This document shows, piece after piece, positions 1 through 10,211 of a DNA stretch of 64,000 nucleotides; the first letter of the stretch is position 1, and the number at the start of each line of letters is the position of its first letter. The position numbers and the translations under genes were made by a program. The stretch lies in assembly GCF_041296385.1 (NCBI RefSeq), contig NW_027183804.1, positions 1,612,001 to 1,676,000 on the forward strand. Reading direction: 5' to 3'. The DNA comes from Aphelocoma coerulescens. Lineage: Eukaryota > Chordata > Aves > Passeriformes > Corvidae. Under the pieces are notes generated by a model. It was not told where the DNA came from, ran no database searches, and saw nothing but the letters and a program-made list of their open reading frames with translations.

Positions 1-62
1 GCTACGAGAGGGCAGAGAGGCGGGAGGCAGCTCAGCGAGGCAGCGCTGGCCGTCAGGCTCAC

Positions 63-2790
63 CTCCACAAGGAATGCCAGGAAGGGCAGATCCCAGCGTG
101 GCTCCTCCCTGCTGAGCAGCCTGAGCAGGTGGAGTGTGATGCGGGAACACAAAGGCGTCAAGATCTGGCGCATCTCTCTGGCAGAGGAAAAAACGCACCA
201 AGACCCTGATGTGAGGGGCAAACATCTCCCAGGACTGACTCACAGAGGTCTGGTCTTTCCCCAGCATCCCTGCAGGGGATGTGGGTGCTCTGGGAGGTGG
301 CTGCTCCTGAGCACCCTTCTCCAGCCTTTTCCAGTGCCCTTGGCCATCCCTCATTGACCAGGCCCTCTGGCCCATGGCCACAAGGACGATGTGGGGCACC
401 TCGGGCACAGGGCACAAGTGCCGGGGGCAGTGGGGAGAAGGGGGTCTCACCTGGCCAGCAGACCCACTGCATAGTGCTGGGTGTCAGCACACAGCAGCGT
501 GTCCCAGCCACGCTTGCGCTCCACAGCAACCACCTCATTGTCACAGCGCAGTCGACAGAGCAGAGCCTTCATGGCCTGCACTGCAAACCTGTGTGCAGAG
601 CAAAGCCCAGGTCACACTGGGAGCACTGGTGCTGGCCACAAGGGCATGGGAAGGACAGGAGGACTGGGACCTGTTGGGGTTGGTGGGAAGGCCGTGTTCC
701 TCCCGGCACGTTGTCCAGAAGTGATCAACTTCCTCTGGCGTCTGCTGTGTGGTGATGACAACATGGGAGAGCAGAGCCACAAAGATGCGGGAGGAGTAAA
801 GGTTCATTGCCTCGTGGCACCGAGGCACCTGGACAATCACCCACAGCGCCAGAGTTGCCTGCAAAAGAAGCAGCCCGAGACAGCGCTCAGTGCCGAGCTG
901 TCCATGTGGCAGGGCCCGAGGGGAGACGCAGGGGGAGTACCAGGACTGATGCCCCCCTGAGCCTGCCCCTAGCCCAGGTTTCACCCAGCGCCTGAGGCAG
1001 GGAGAGGATGGAGAGCTGCTGGAGCGGCAGCTTGGGGGTGAACAAAGGCCAGTTCCAGAAACTCACAGCCAGGGCAAGGACAGGTGTGTCATCCCCATCA
1101 GAGGTGGACATGCTGTGCAGAGGCCAGTCCTCCATCACACAGAGCAGTGTTGGCAGCACCTTCTCCAGTGTGCTGGCTGACAAGCCTATGAGTCTCCACA
1201 TCATTGTGGCAGCTCTGTGGGATCAGAGCTCTGAGTCAGGGGCGTCTCAGTCACAGTACCATGCCCTGTGCAGCTGTGGGGGCCCAGGTGACAGAGCCCC
1301 GGTGCCCTGAGGGGCGGGGAGGGAGCATGGCAGCAGGCTCAGGAAACAGAGGGGCCCGAGGGTCCTGGAGCTCTCCGCCTGTCTGGCAGACCCCATAGGA
1401 CAGGCGGCACAGGGCAATGGGCCCTAAGGGCTGGTGAGCCCTGAGCTCTCAAGGCAGCTGGGCCCCGTACCTGTCGCACGATGGGGCACAGCGCAGGAGG
1501 GTCAGCACCACATCAGCGGGGTGCTCTTCAGCCAGCCTCAGAAGGTTAATGGGCAGCCTGGTATCCACAGTGACATGGGACCCGAGACTCTGGTGAATGT
1601 TCCTCACCATGGCTGGCACCTGGAGGAGGCATGGGGAAGACTCGGAGCACTGTCCAAGGGAGCAACTTCCCCAGCTGCCCCCAAGAAATGCTTCCCTTCT
1701 TGACTCACTGTTCTGGTCTCAAAAGCTGAGGGGGCCCAGAAGCCGTGGCTTGAGGGGGTACACGATCCTTGGAGTGTCCAGCCCTGGCCCCAGGCTGCTT
1801 ACCTGCTGCTGAGGAGAAACAGCACTCTCTTCAAAAAAATCCAGTTTGGGAGCATGAATCCCAGTGGGAGTGGGCGTGGTGTCAGGATTTGCGATGCCCT
1901 GAGTCTCTCCGGTGTCGGTGTTTGTGATGGCCATGTCCTCAGTCCCTGCCAAGTCCTCAGTCCCTGCCATGTCCTTTGTCACTGCCATATCCTCAGTCCC
2001 TCCCATGTCCTCAGTCCCTGCCATGAGAGTCTTCGCCGTGTGATCATTCATGGGACTGTCAGAGTCTTCTGAGCACTCAGGTGAATCTGTGCTGACACCA
2101 GGCTCTGCCTGGAGCTCGGTCAGCCCAGAGTCAGGCTCAGCTGTGCCCTCAGTTGCTGTGGTGCTGGTCATTCCACGCCGAATGCGGATGAACTTCTGGA
2201 ACACCTGCAGGAGAACAGAGGACAGGGAAGAGAGGGATGTTCCAAGGGGTGCTCCAGGTGCGGTGCTCGGCTGAGCAGCAACAGCAGGCCCAGCCCAGGT
2301 GGGGATGGCTGCAGGTACCTGCGCTGTTCTTCTCTGGAAGTGGCCGTGGGCATGGTCCTGCTCTTGTGTCCGGTCCAGGGCTGCATCTGGCAAAGAGGGA
2401 GCGCAGCCAGAGCTGAGGGGCTGCGGGAGAGGCCGGAGAACGCAGCCCAGCCCTGCGCTCCCCAGGCAGGGACAGCCCCGGGATGCCCAGGGGATGGAGC
2501 ACGGCTGCTGCGGGGGGTCTGGCCTGGCCCCTCTTCCGTCCTATCCATGGGTCTGTTCTCCAGGGATGGGATGGGATGGGATGGGATGGGATGGGATGGG
2601 ATGGGATGGGATGGGATGGGATGGGAGGCACCAAGCTGGCTGCTGCCATCAGCCCTGTGGCCCAGCTCTGTCACTCACCGTCCTGCTGTGGCTGGAACTG
2701 CTCCAGCTCTTCGGGCTGTTGTGCTGGGGCAGTTGCAGGGCCTTTTTTCCCCCTGAACACTTTGAACAGGCCACGGAATCTGCCCACCAT
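63..2790 (-). CDS. MROH-like (maestro HEAT-repeat) gene, 5' part, 8 exons
   Basis: Minus-strand exons: 2790-2679, 2386-2319, 2204-1803, 1619-1471, 1214-1067, 858-671, 588-451, 177-63. Their lengths (112, 68, 402, 149, 148, 188, 138, 115 nt) join into 440 open codons, with GT donors and AG acceptors at each junction read. The start is the ATG of MVGRFRGLFKVF at 2790. The N-terminal 180 residues are low complexity and acidic; HEAT-like helices follow, with family-typical stretches such as VVLTLLRCAPSCDR, EEVDHFWTTCREEHGLP and RITLHLLRLLSREEP. The last exon ends at a good donor at 62-61, so the gene continues beyond the left edge. MROH7-like genes are multicopy in songbirds; their function is unsettled, and HEAT repeats usually act as protein scaffolds. 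The 671 donor (gtccca) is weak. The exact MROH member is not assignable. Confidence 0.78.
1930..2027 (-). repeat. coding 18-bp minisatellite in MROH exon 3
   Basis: About six imperfect 18-bp units encode a six-residue acidic motif of the form AGTEDM on the minus strand. The units stay in frame, so copy-number change alters protein length without breaking it. Confidence 0.8.
2563..2626. repeat. (GGGAT)n microsatellite in MROH intron 1
   Basis: About 12 perfect pentamers. The same pentamer recurs, in either orientation, at 30053-30107 and 54873-54967. Confidence 0.95.
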
Positions 2791-2794
2791 GCCA

Positions 2795-3185
2795 CAGTCT
2801 GGCCTTGAGGGCACCTTCAAGAGAGATGCCTGGGGAAAGCTCTGAGTGAACAAGACCTGCACTTGTGCCTTGAAGGCACCAGCAGCAGAGAAGCCTCAGG
2901 AAGGCTACAGGACAGCAAGTCCTGCACTCTGGTCTCAGAGGGCTCTTGCCACAAGGACAGGAGACTCCTCGTCAAGGATTGTGGTCAGCAAAGCCAATGG
3001 TCTGGCCTTGAGGGCACCGGCCACAGGGATGGGAGATGCCTCGGAAAAGCTCCGGGGCACCAAGTCCCACGGTCTGCCCTCGAGGGCACCTGCAAAAGAG
3101 AAGCCTCGAGAAGGCCACAGGTCACCAAGTCCTGTGGTCTGGCCTCGAGGTCACCTGCAGGAATAACGCCTCGGAAAAGCTCCGG
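2795..3185. repeat. degenerate ~70-bp tandem repeat upstream of MROH exon 1
   Basis: Four to five diverged units share the core tggccttgagggcacc, followed by gatgcctcggaaaagct and a caccaagtcc segment. The array covers the likely 5' UTR and promoter side of the MROH gene. A single related unit lies at about 5370-5430. Confidence 0.7.
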
Positions 3186-3189
3186 GTCA

Positions 3190-5555
3190 GCGAGGAACGA
3201 GTGCGCTGTGCGGGGGCTCCTCACGGCACCGCTCTGTCCCGTCCTGTCCCGTCGCGTGCTCCGAGCACTGTGGCGTGGCCGCTTCGCCGCCAGCCCCAAT
3301 GTCAGCACGTGTCACAAAGGGCCCTGGGACACCCTGTCCCGTTCCATCCCACGGTGACCGTGCTGCGCCGTGTCACAAAGGGCCCTTGCACACACCCCAC
3401 CTGCCCTGGGGCCGCCCCCAGCCCACCCCAAGTGGCCCAGGTTGGAAGGAATGCCTTGCCCCAAGTGTCTAAGGCAGCCCAACAGGAACTTTAGCATCGG
3501 CTCCAGCCATAAGCAAACGCTCCCCTGCTCTGCGGGCTCGGGGTAGCACCAGGAGCCCCCACGGCTGCCGCCGCAGCCACCGCGGGAAGGGCTCGGGGTC
3601 TTCCACAGAAGCTGGCACGGCCTCCTTGGGACACGTCCCGGCCGGTGGCCATCCTAAAGCCGGGGCTGTGACACAGACAAGGAACGTGTGGGCCAGGGCG
3701 CAAATGCTGCTCTGACCCCTGGGGCCCGGGGAGCGCTGAAATCAGCAGGGGTGGCAGAGTCCCCTCCGAAGCAGACCTGCCGCCCCCGAGCCCTGGCAGC
3801 GCTGGTGCCCATCTCCTGCCCCAGAGACCTGTGCCCCCGGGGGCTTCTCTGCCAGAGGGCAGCCAAAGCCAAGGTGCATTGGGGTCTGTGCTCCTTCCTA
3901 CAGGGGGCTGTTGGCAGGAGCACCTGGAGTGACTGGGGGCAGCGCTTGGTATCCGACAGGAGATGTTGCTCCTTCCTGGAGTGAATTTTTTCATGGAAGG
4001 GATTAGCAGTAGCACCAGAACAGCATCAGCTGCTGAGTTTCACAGGACAAAGAGATTCTACAGAGACACTGTGACGTTTCCTTGTGCTTTTCTGTCTTTC
4101 TTGCGTTCTGGAAATGAAAGAATTGTCCCAGCCTCTGATATTCAACATTCCTGTTGCTGTGTGTCTGGCTGTGGCAGCTCATGTCCAAACACAACTGCGT
4201 CCCTGCTGAGCAGGGCAATGGACGGCCACAAACAGGGAGGTTCCCCAAGGAACATCAAGGGAGATACCTGGGGAAGCGCAGAGGATAGGGATAGCTGTGG
4301 GAGGAGAAGCTGTTCTGTGTCTCTGATGATGGTGCCAGCACCCTGAAGGAGCAGCCAAGACAGGCGCTGGAAGCACACAGGTCCCACCCTTTTCTGCTGT
4401 CACATGGACTCGGGACACACTTGCTGCCACAGGTCCAGCAGTCGTGATGCAGGAACAATGGAGGGCCATGCACTGGTAGGGAATGGCCTCCAGCAAGAGC
4501 AAAGCAGGATCCTCTGGCAGCAAAGCCTGAGCTTGTGAACCGGGCCATCTCCTCTGCACACAGCAAAGTGCTTCCCTCCGCCCCCGAACGTCTGCCAGCA
4601 CTCCCTGCTTTTCTTTAGTGCCAGCTGCATCTTCCTTTGTTCCAAGCAAGTCCAGGATTTCGTTTGGAAGCTCATGTACGTGTCTTTAAGGGGCCTGCAT
4701 GCAGGAGAGGGATGGCACCTGCAGTGCAGGGCTTGTGTCCCATCAGAGTCTCTCTCTCACGATGGCACCAATGCCGCTGCCTTGGGACGCCTGACTGTGG
4801 AAGGCGAGTCAGCCCTCAAGCACGGCCACTGAAGTCAGTCAGGGGCACAGGCTGCAGCTGAAGCTGCCAAGCGTCGCTGTGAGGCTGGCAAGGCAAGAAG
4901 AAGCCATTGTGGCCAATTCTGCTGGAGCCTTTTGCCAAGCCACGTGCAGCTGCGCCCACAGTATGGCCCCGTTTGGCGTCCCGGCTGGTGCGGATGCCTT
5001 GTTGAGCTGGTGCCGGCACTGGGGCTCCTGCTGTTCCTGTGCACGCTCTGGTGCTGTTTCTGTGGCGTCCAGAGCTGTTTCGGCAGCAGCGACTCGGCAG
5101 CCCTGCTCGAGGAGACATCGCCGCCCTCCCCATGGTGGCAGCAGCTGTGCGGGCCCAGAGCTCTGTGTCAGGGGGGCCTCGGTCACAGCCCCGTGGCCTG
5201 GGCAGCCGCGGGGGCCCGGGCTGGCCGCCAGCCCTGCCTCTGCCCACCGCCCCTTCTTGGCAGCAGCCAGGGGCCGTGCCCCAGCAGGGCCCCCCCCCGC
5301 CCTCCTTGTCCCCAGCCAGCCCAGCCTCGGCACCTCGGGGTGCTCCCCACCCTCCTGCTGAGGCCCGGCCTTGAGGGCTTCTGCCGCAGGCCTGGGAGAT
5401 GCTTCGGGGAAGCGCCAGAGCAGCCGGGCGGCAGGAACGAGGCGGCTGCCTGGAGGCTGCTTATGGCCTCTGACAGCCACTTCCTCGGGCCTTCCCACCA
5501 CCCCAGCCCCTCAGGGGCCTCCTGTTGTTCTGCCAAGGGGCAGAGGCGATTTAAA
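3190..5555. other. no gene recognised; GC-rich flank of MROH gene
   Basis: GC-rich DNA with only short, overlapping, unconserved reading frames. The part nearest the MROH start (3190-3480) has CpG-containing sequence that could be its promoter, but no TATA box or other firm element was seen. Confidence 0.5.
5100..5440. pseudogene. possible MROH-derived fragment
   Basis: The stretch cagagctctgtgtcaggg near 5155 resembles the sequence around the MROH exon-5 acceptor near 1220, and 5370-5430 resembles one unit of the MROH upstream repeat. No open exon remains. It looks like a degraded fragment of a second MROH copy; the call rests on short similarity by eye. Confidence 0.35.
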
Positions 5556-5559
5556 GGAC

Positions 5560-6230
5560 ACAGACAGCACTGGAAAGAATGCTCTTATTTTACTGTGAAA
5601 TTAAGGAACCTCAAACGTAAAACGATACATTCAGTAAAACTAGGGGCTTGGATTTAGCAACAAGCAAAAATAAGCAAGGTAATGCACCTAATTATTACTA
5701 TCCAAGAGAAAGGAGAGTGATTTAGAAAGATGCATCACCAACTGCCTAAATACCTTACCATCATCCAGATCTGCAGTCGTTGGGGAGCCCCGTTTCGCAG
5801 CAAGGATCTGGAGAACCCTTCCCGTCAATTGGGAGAATCCTATGGGTGCATCTACCCGTATGTGAGGCCTCCAAATTTGCCCCTAACATGGCTCCAGCTT
5901 TTATAGGCCCAAATCAGGAAGTCCAAGTGACTTGATTGTGTTTTTAGTCCGGAAACACCTGGGTCTGATGGCACACTTTGCAACCAGCAGGGGCCACAGC
6001 TTGGCCAGTGCCCAGGCCTTGCCTGGGAGGGTTTCCCCTCAAACACCCTGCAAACAAACCTTTATTCATGTCAGCTGGGGAAAGTTTCTTAAATTATCCA
6101 TTTCTTGCAGATAACTGTACACGGTTATGGGAAAGTTTCTAAAGCAGCCCATTTGGCGTTAAATGGATAGCAGAAGCATCTTTGTCATCTGTTTTTAGCT
6201 AAATAATACTGAGGGTGTTAGTCACAGATT
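5560..6230 (-). mobile_element. 3' LTR of a minus-strand ERV
   Basis: Lies directly downstream (minus strand) of env and pol remnants. It contains a TATAAAA box at 5905-5899 and two imperfect direct copies of a gggaaagtttct-containing segment (near 6075 and 6130), as expected of LTR enhancers. Ends are approximate: the start is probably TGTGACTAACACC near 6227 and the end lies near 5560. No second LTR copy was found in the window. Confidence 0.55.
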
Positions 6231-6284
6231 GGCCAGGGTTCATCTTGTAGGTCAGCTCCGGCTGAGGCCTGCTGCTCAGGCCTC

Positions 6285-6840
6285 AGCACATCAGTCGCTC
6301 CTCTGACTTACAGGATGAATCACGGCTGTCAGACGGCCTCTGCAGTTGTTGCACATAGGGTTGGTTGATCTTGAGGTGTAGCTGCGAGCTGCCTTCCCTG
6401 TACTCTGTGCTGGATGAGTCGTACAGTACAAGGAATGAAACAAGGAATAAACAAGAAGGTAGCAGCTGCACAAAGGGAAAGGAGAAAGGGCCCCTTTGAG
6501 CCACAGACTCCCTGGCAGCCACAAGAATATATCTGGTTCCCAACATTCCCATGTCTGGGTTGGTACATGGGCTAATTTTCTCATCTCTCGAGTTGTCTGT
6601 TTTCCTACTTTTCCATTGTCATCAATTTGTAAGCGACGGTTGGATTCATTTTCTTTCCTGCAAACTCCTCCTTCTTCTGCCGGTAGTCTAAAACCCCGCG
6701 ATGCTGGAAAATCGCATTCCGTGTTTGCGTGGATTGGTCGGCCATAAGGTCAGGGGCGGCAGCTCTCTGGTTAGTTATTATCTCTGAGACAGCTTGCAGT
6801 CTTCTTATCCAATTCAGATGATAGGCAGGTTCTCTGGCCC
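6285..6840 (-). pseudogene. ERV env transmembrane-subunit remnant
   Basis: Minus strand. A heptad-rich stretch that includes RLQAVSEIITNQ and a following Gln-rich helix match retroviral TM ectodomains. Further on, a VPTQTWECW-type pre-membrane stretch and a hydrophobic segment are seen in another frame. The surface subunit is missing and the frame is interrupted, so no working envelope is encoded. It sits between the pol remnant and the LTR, as expected of env. Confidence 0.6.
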
Positions 6841-6999
6841 CTGGCACCAATTGGCGAGGGCTCCATGGAGCCGGTCCATAATGTTGTAGAACTCTCTCAG
6901 GTGGCCGTTCATCATGTCCCCATCTTTGGGAGCTTCCCTTACTTAGGGAGGTGTCAAGAGACCATGTTTCTCTGACCAAATCATGATATACTTTGACTC

Positions 7000-9180
7000 T
7001 GAGCGCCGTCCCCTGACTTTGTGTCCATGTCCCTGATGGGCCTATTGTTAAGGATGTGCAGTGCATCAGTGAGATGGGTTCTCTACCAGGACAGGTGTCC
7101 ATCTCCCAGGTTTCTCCACTGCTCTTTCAATAGCCCATTCATTTGCTCAGATAATCCCACAGCTTGGGGATAATATGGTGTGTGAAAACCCCACTGAATG
7201 TTTTTCTGCTCAGCGTACTGCTGAATGAATTTGTTCTGGAAATGAGACCCATTATCTGTTTGACTCGGTAATGGCATTCCGTAATACAGAATTACTGTGT
7301 CTATAGTACAGATGGTGCTATGCTGAGTGGCCTTCTCACAAGGATGGGCAATCAAATACCCAGGATATGTGTCTATGGCAGATACATTTACACCCTCGGT
7401 CCTGGGGTAAAGGTCCAATGTAATCCATTTGCCAAGTTGGTCCGGGCAATTTTCCTCTTCCCAGCTGTCCTTTTACAATGTTTGGCACCGGGCATTTGTA
7501 CATATGTTGGCACACGGGGCAGTGAGCAATTCTAGTTCTACTCATATCGAGTGACATGGCAATGCCACGCTCTTGAGCCCACCTGTAAGGGGCTTTTTGT
7601 CCAAGGTGCACACATTTTTGGTGCGCACATTTTGCCAGGCCTTCGTGATCCTCCTTTGGAGGGAAGTCCGGTTTGGCTTGGGAAATCTTTGCCCGGTTGC
7701 CTGCAACAGAGTTATAAAGTAGCTCTAAAGTGTCTGTGTCACTATGGGCATCAACATGAATCACAGTCACATCAGTTCTTTGCACCATTTCCCAAAGGTC
7801 ACTCCACAGTTCCTTTCCCCAGACCTCTTTGGAGTAGATTTTCCAGGCTCTGCCTACCCATGTCGGTAGCCACGGAGCGAACCCATTTAGCTACCGACCA
7901 AGAAGCAGTATAGGAAAGGCATTCTCCTAGATCTTCTTGTTTTAAAGCCATATCAATTGCATAGAATTCAGCATATTGACTGCTTTTCCCTTCTCTGGTC
8001 ATTTCTAAAAACTTTTCTGAATGAGGATGGTCAGCTACTGCTTTCCAAAACCTTTTCCCTCCTATATATTCAGCTGACCCATCTGTAAACCAAGCATGTT
8101 CTTTTTCCTGTGGCATTAGTTGATCTGAAGGCTTTTCCCACTTCCCTGGAGATTCTCTCTCAGCTGTGAAGTTGGCACTCACCTCTTGGTCCTTCCCGGG
8201 GGCAGCTGCTATTGGCTCATGAAGAGTGGCTATCCGCCCCGTTCCCACCTTGGCCCTATCCCGAATATACCACTTCCACTTTACAGTACCACACTCCGGA
8301 GCGTGCCCAATCCAATGGGCTTTTGGGGACCTTCTGACCCACTGCACAATAGGAATTTCCGGATGAAGAGCCACTTCATACCCTATGGTAAGTTGTTCTG
8401 TTTCCATCAGTGCCCAATAACCTGCCAATAACTGTTTCTCAAAAGGTGTGTAGTTGTTTCCTGCTTCTGGCAACTTCCTCCCCCAAAACCCCGGGGGAAC
8501 CTTTTTCTTTCCCTGTTTCTGCCAGAGGCTCCCATCAGCATGTGACCCATTTACAGGTACATTTAACTCAACTTCTCCCTTTTGCATAGGCCATAGATCT
8601 AAAGGCCTTTTTGGCTAATAGCCTCTTTGGCTAATTCAAAGGCAGCCTGCTGCTCACTTCCCCATTCCAATTCCCTATTTCCCCTGGTTACTTTATGCAG
8701 AGGGGTTGAGATTTGTCTCAGATGCAGAATATGTTGTCTCCAAAAGACGAATAATCCAATAAATCTTGGTGCCTCCTTTTTATTTTGTGGCACGGCAAAC
8801 TCTAACATTTTCTTGTGGGCTTTGGGGAAGATTTCCTGATGCTCACATTGCCACTGAATTCCCAAAAATTTCACTTGAATTTTGGTAGGGTTAATTTCCC
8901 AGTCTTTCTGTTTCCTATGATCCACAACTAATTCCAGGACTTGTTGCACTTCCTCCTCATTGCTGCCCTGGACCAAGATGTCATCTCTATAATGAATGAG
9001 TTGCGTATCAAAGTCAGTTTGATTTCATCCAAGTGCTCACCGCTGTTCGATGACAAATTGTTGGGCCGTGCACACATGCCTGGGGCAATGTGCTGAGTGC
9101 GTAGTGTCGTCCCTGCCACGTAAAGGCAAAGTGATGCCCCTGGCTTGCAGTCCCTAACAATTCCTGGTTCCACCTCCTGG
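7000..9180 (-). pseudogene. ERV pol remnant (RT, RNase H, integrase)
   Basis: Minus strand, reading from 9180 down. Reverse-transcriptase motifs include FTWQGRHYA and the YRDD catalytic box at 8991-8980, which are in different frames. RNase H appears around 8110-7900 (WFTDGSAEY, then QYAEFYAID). Integrase shows an HHCC-type zinc-binding region, the first catalytic Asp in TWQMDYIGPLP (near 7430), the second in QTDNGSHF (near 7250), and a Glu-containing LSEQMNGLLKEQ. Several frameshifts and stops break it, and everything upstream of RT (gag, protease, 5' LTR) is absent. The integrase resembles that of the ERV at 16281-18931. Confidence 0.85.
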
Positions 9181-9880
9181 TTTCTTAGGTTAGAACAGCC
9201 ACAATGAAAACCTCACTGATGGCACAAGTGCCCAGCCCACAGGGAAAAGAAAGGACAACTTGTAAAGTTCTCCCAGCATTTGTCCTGCTTTGCTGCAGCA
9301 GTCGTGCTGCACTCACAGTGTGGGAAGCCAAGAGAAGCTGCAGTTGATGGCACATCTTGTGACAGGAGCTGCACCTCGTTCGCCAGGAAAGGTTCTTGAA
9401 AAGAGCAGACAGGACTGTGAAGAAGATTCCCAGAAAACTGAAACAGCTTTCCAGAAGTGAAATGAAAATGGAAAGAAACAATCCGAGGTGTTTCCCTCTC
9501 TATTTCTGTGCTCCCCTTTTCCATGTTGCACTGCTTCTCCATGCCATGAATTCCAAATGGATCTCACCTCTAAGATCTGTGCCTTAGCGAGTTTTAGACA
9601 CTCTGAAATACCGTGAGCTGCACACAGTTTGCCTTCCCCTGTTTTTATTGGAAAGCAATGCTGGAGACAAAAGTGCAGAGCTTGGGTGGGGCACGAATTC
9701 TACAGGCAGGGAATGTGGCCCGGCAGTGTCTGACCCTCAGCAGGGCCAAGGCACAGCAGCAGCCGAGGGGATTCCTCTGCCACCGTGCAGGAGCCAGGAC
9801 TCTGGATCCGGGCTGGACACGGCAAAGTTGCCGTGTTTGCACAGACTCAGGGGCTGCCCCCGGGGAGAGCGGGGCTCGGC
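9181..9880. other. no gene recognised
   Basis: Sequence between the ERV remnant and the CpG-rich 5' end of the PIM-like gene. I see no exon, repeat or RNA gene in it. Confidence 0.5.
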
Positions 9881-9904
9881 CGTGGGGAGCGTGGGGCGAG
9901 GGGG

Positions 9905-10045
9905 GAACGGACACGCGGACACTCGGACACGCGGACACTCGGACACGCGGACACGCGGACAAACGGCCCCGGCGCTTCAGTTGCAGCGGCAGCAGCGGCA
10001 GCAGCGGCAGCAGCAGCGGCAGCAGCAGCGGCAGCACAAGCGACT
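9905..10045. repeat. GGACACGCGGACACTC minisatellite and CAG-rich microsatellite
   Basis: 9905-9965 holds short tandem units built from ggacacgc and ggacactc. 9984-10040 is a gcagcggcagcag-type triplet run. Both lie in the CpG-rich 5' flank of the PIM-like kinase gene, upstream of the chosen start codon. Confidence 0.85.
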
Positions 10046-10211
10046 CTACAGACTCTCTCCTCTTCGTGCTCTTGCTCCTCCTCTCCCTCTCCCTGTGTTC
10101 CGCACCTTCCCCCCGCCTCCCCTTCCCGGTGTCCCCCTCGTCTCTCGGTGTCCCTTTCCCGGTGTCCCCCTCCTCTCCCGGTCTCTCCCCCTCCCCCTGC
10201 CGGGCCGGGCC

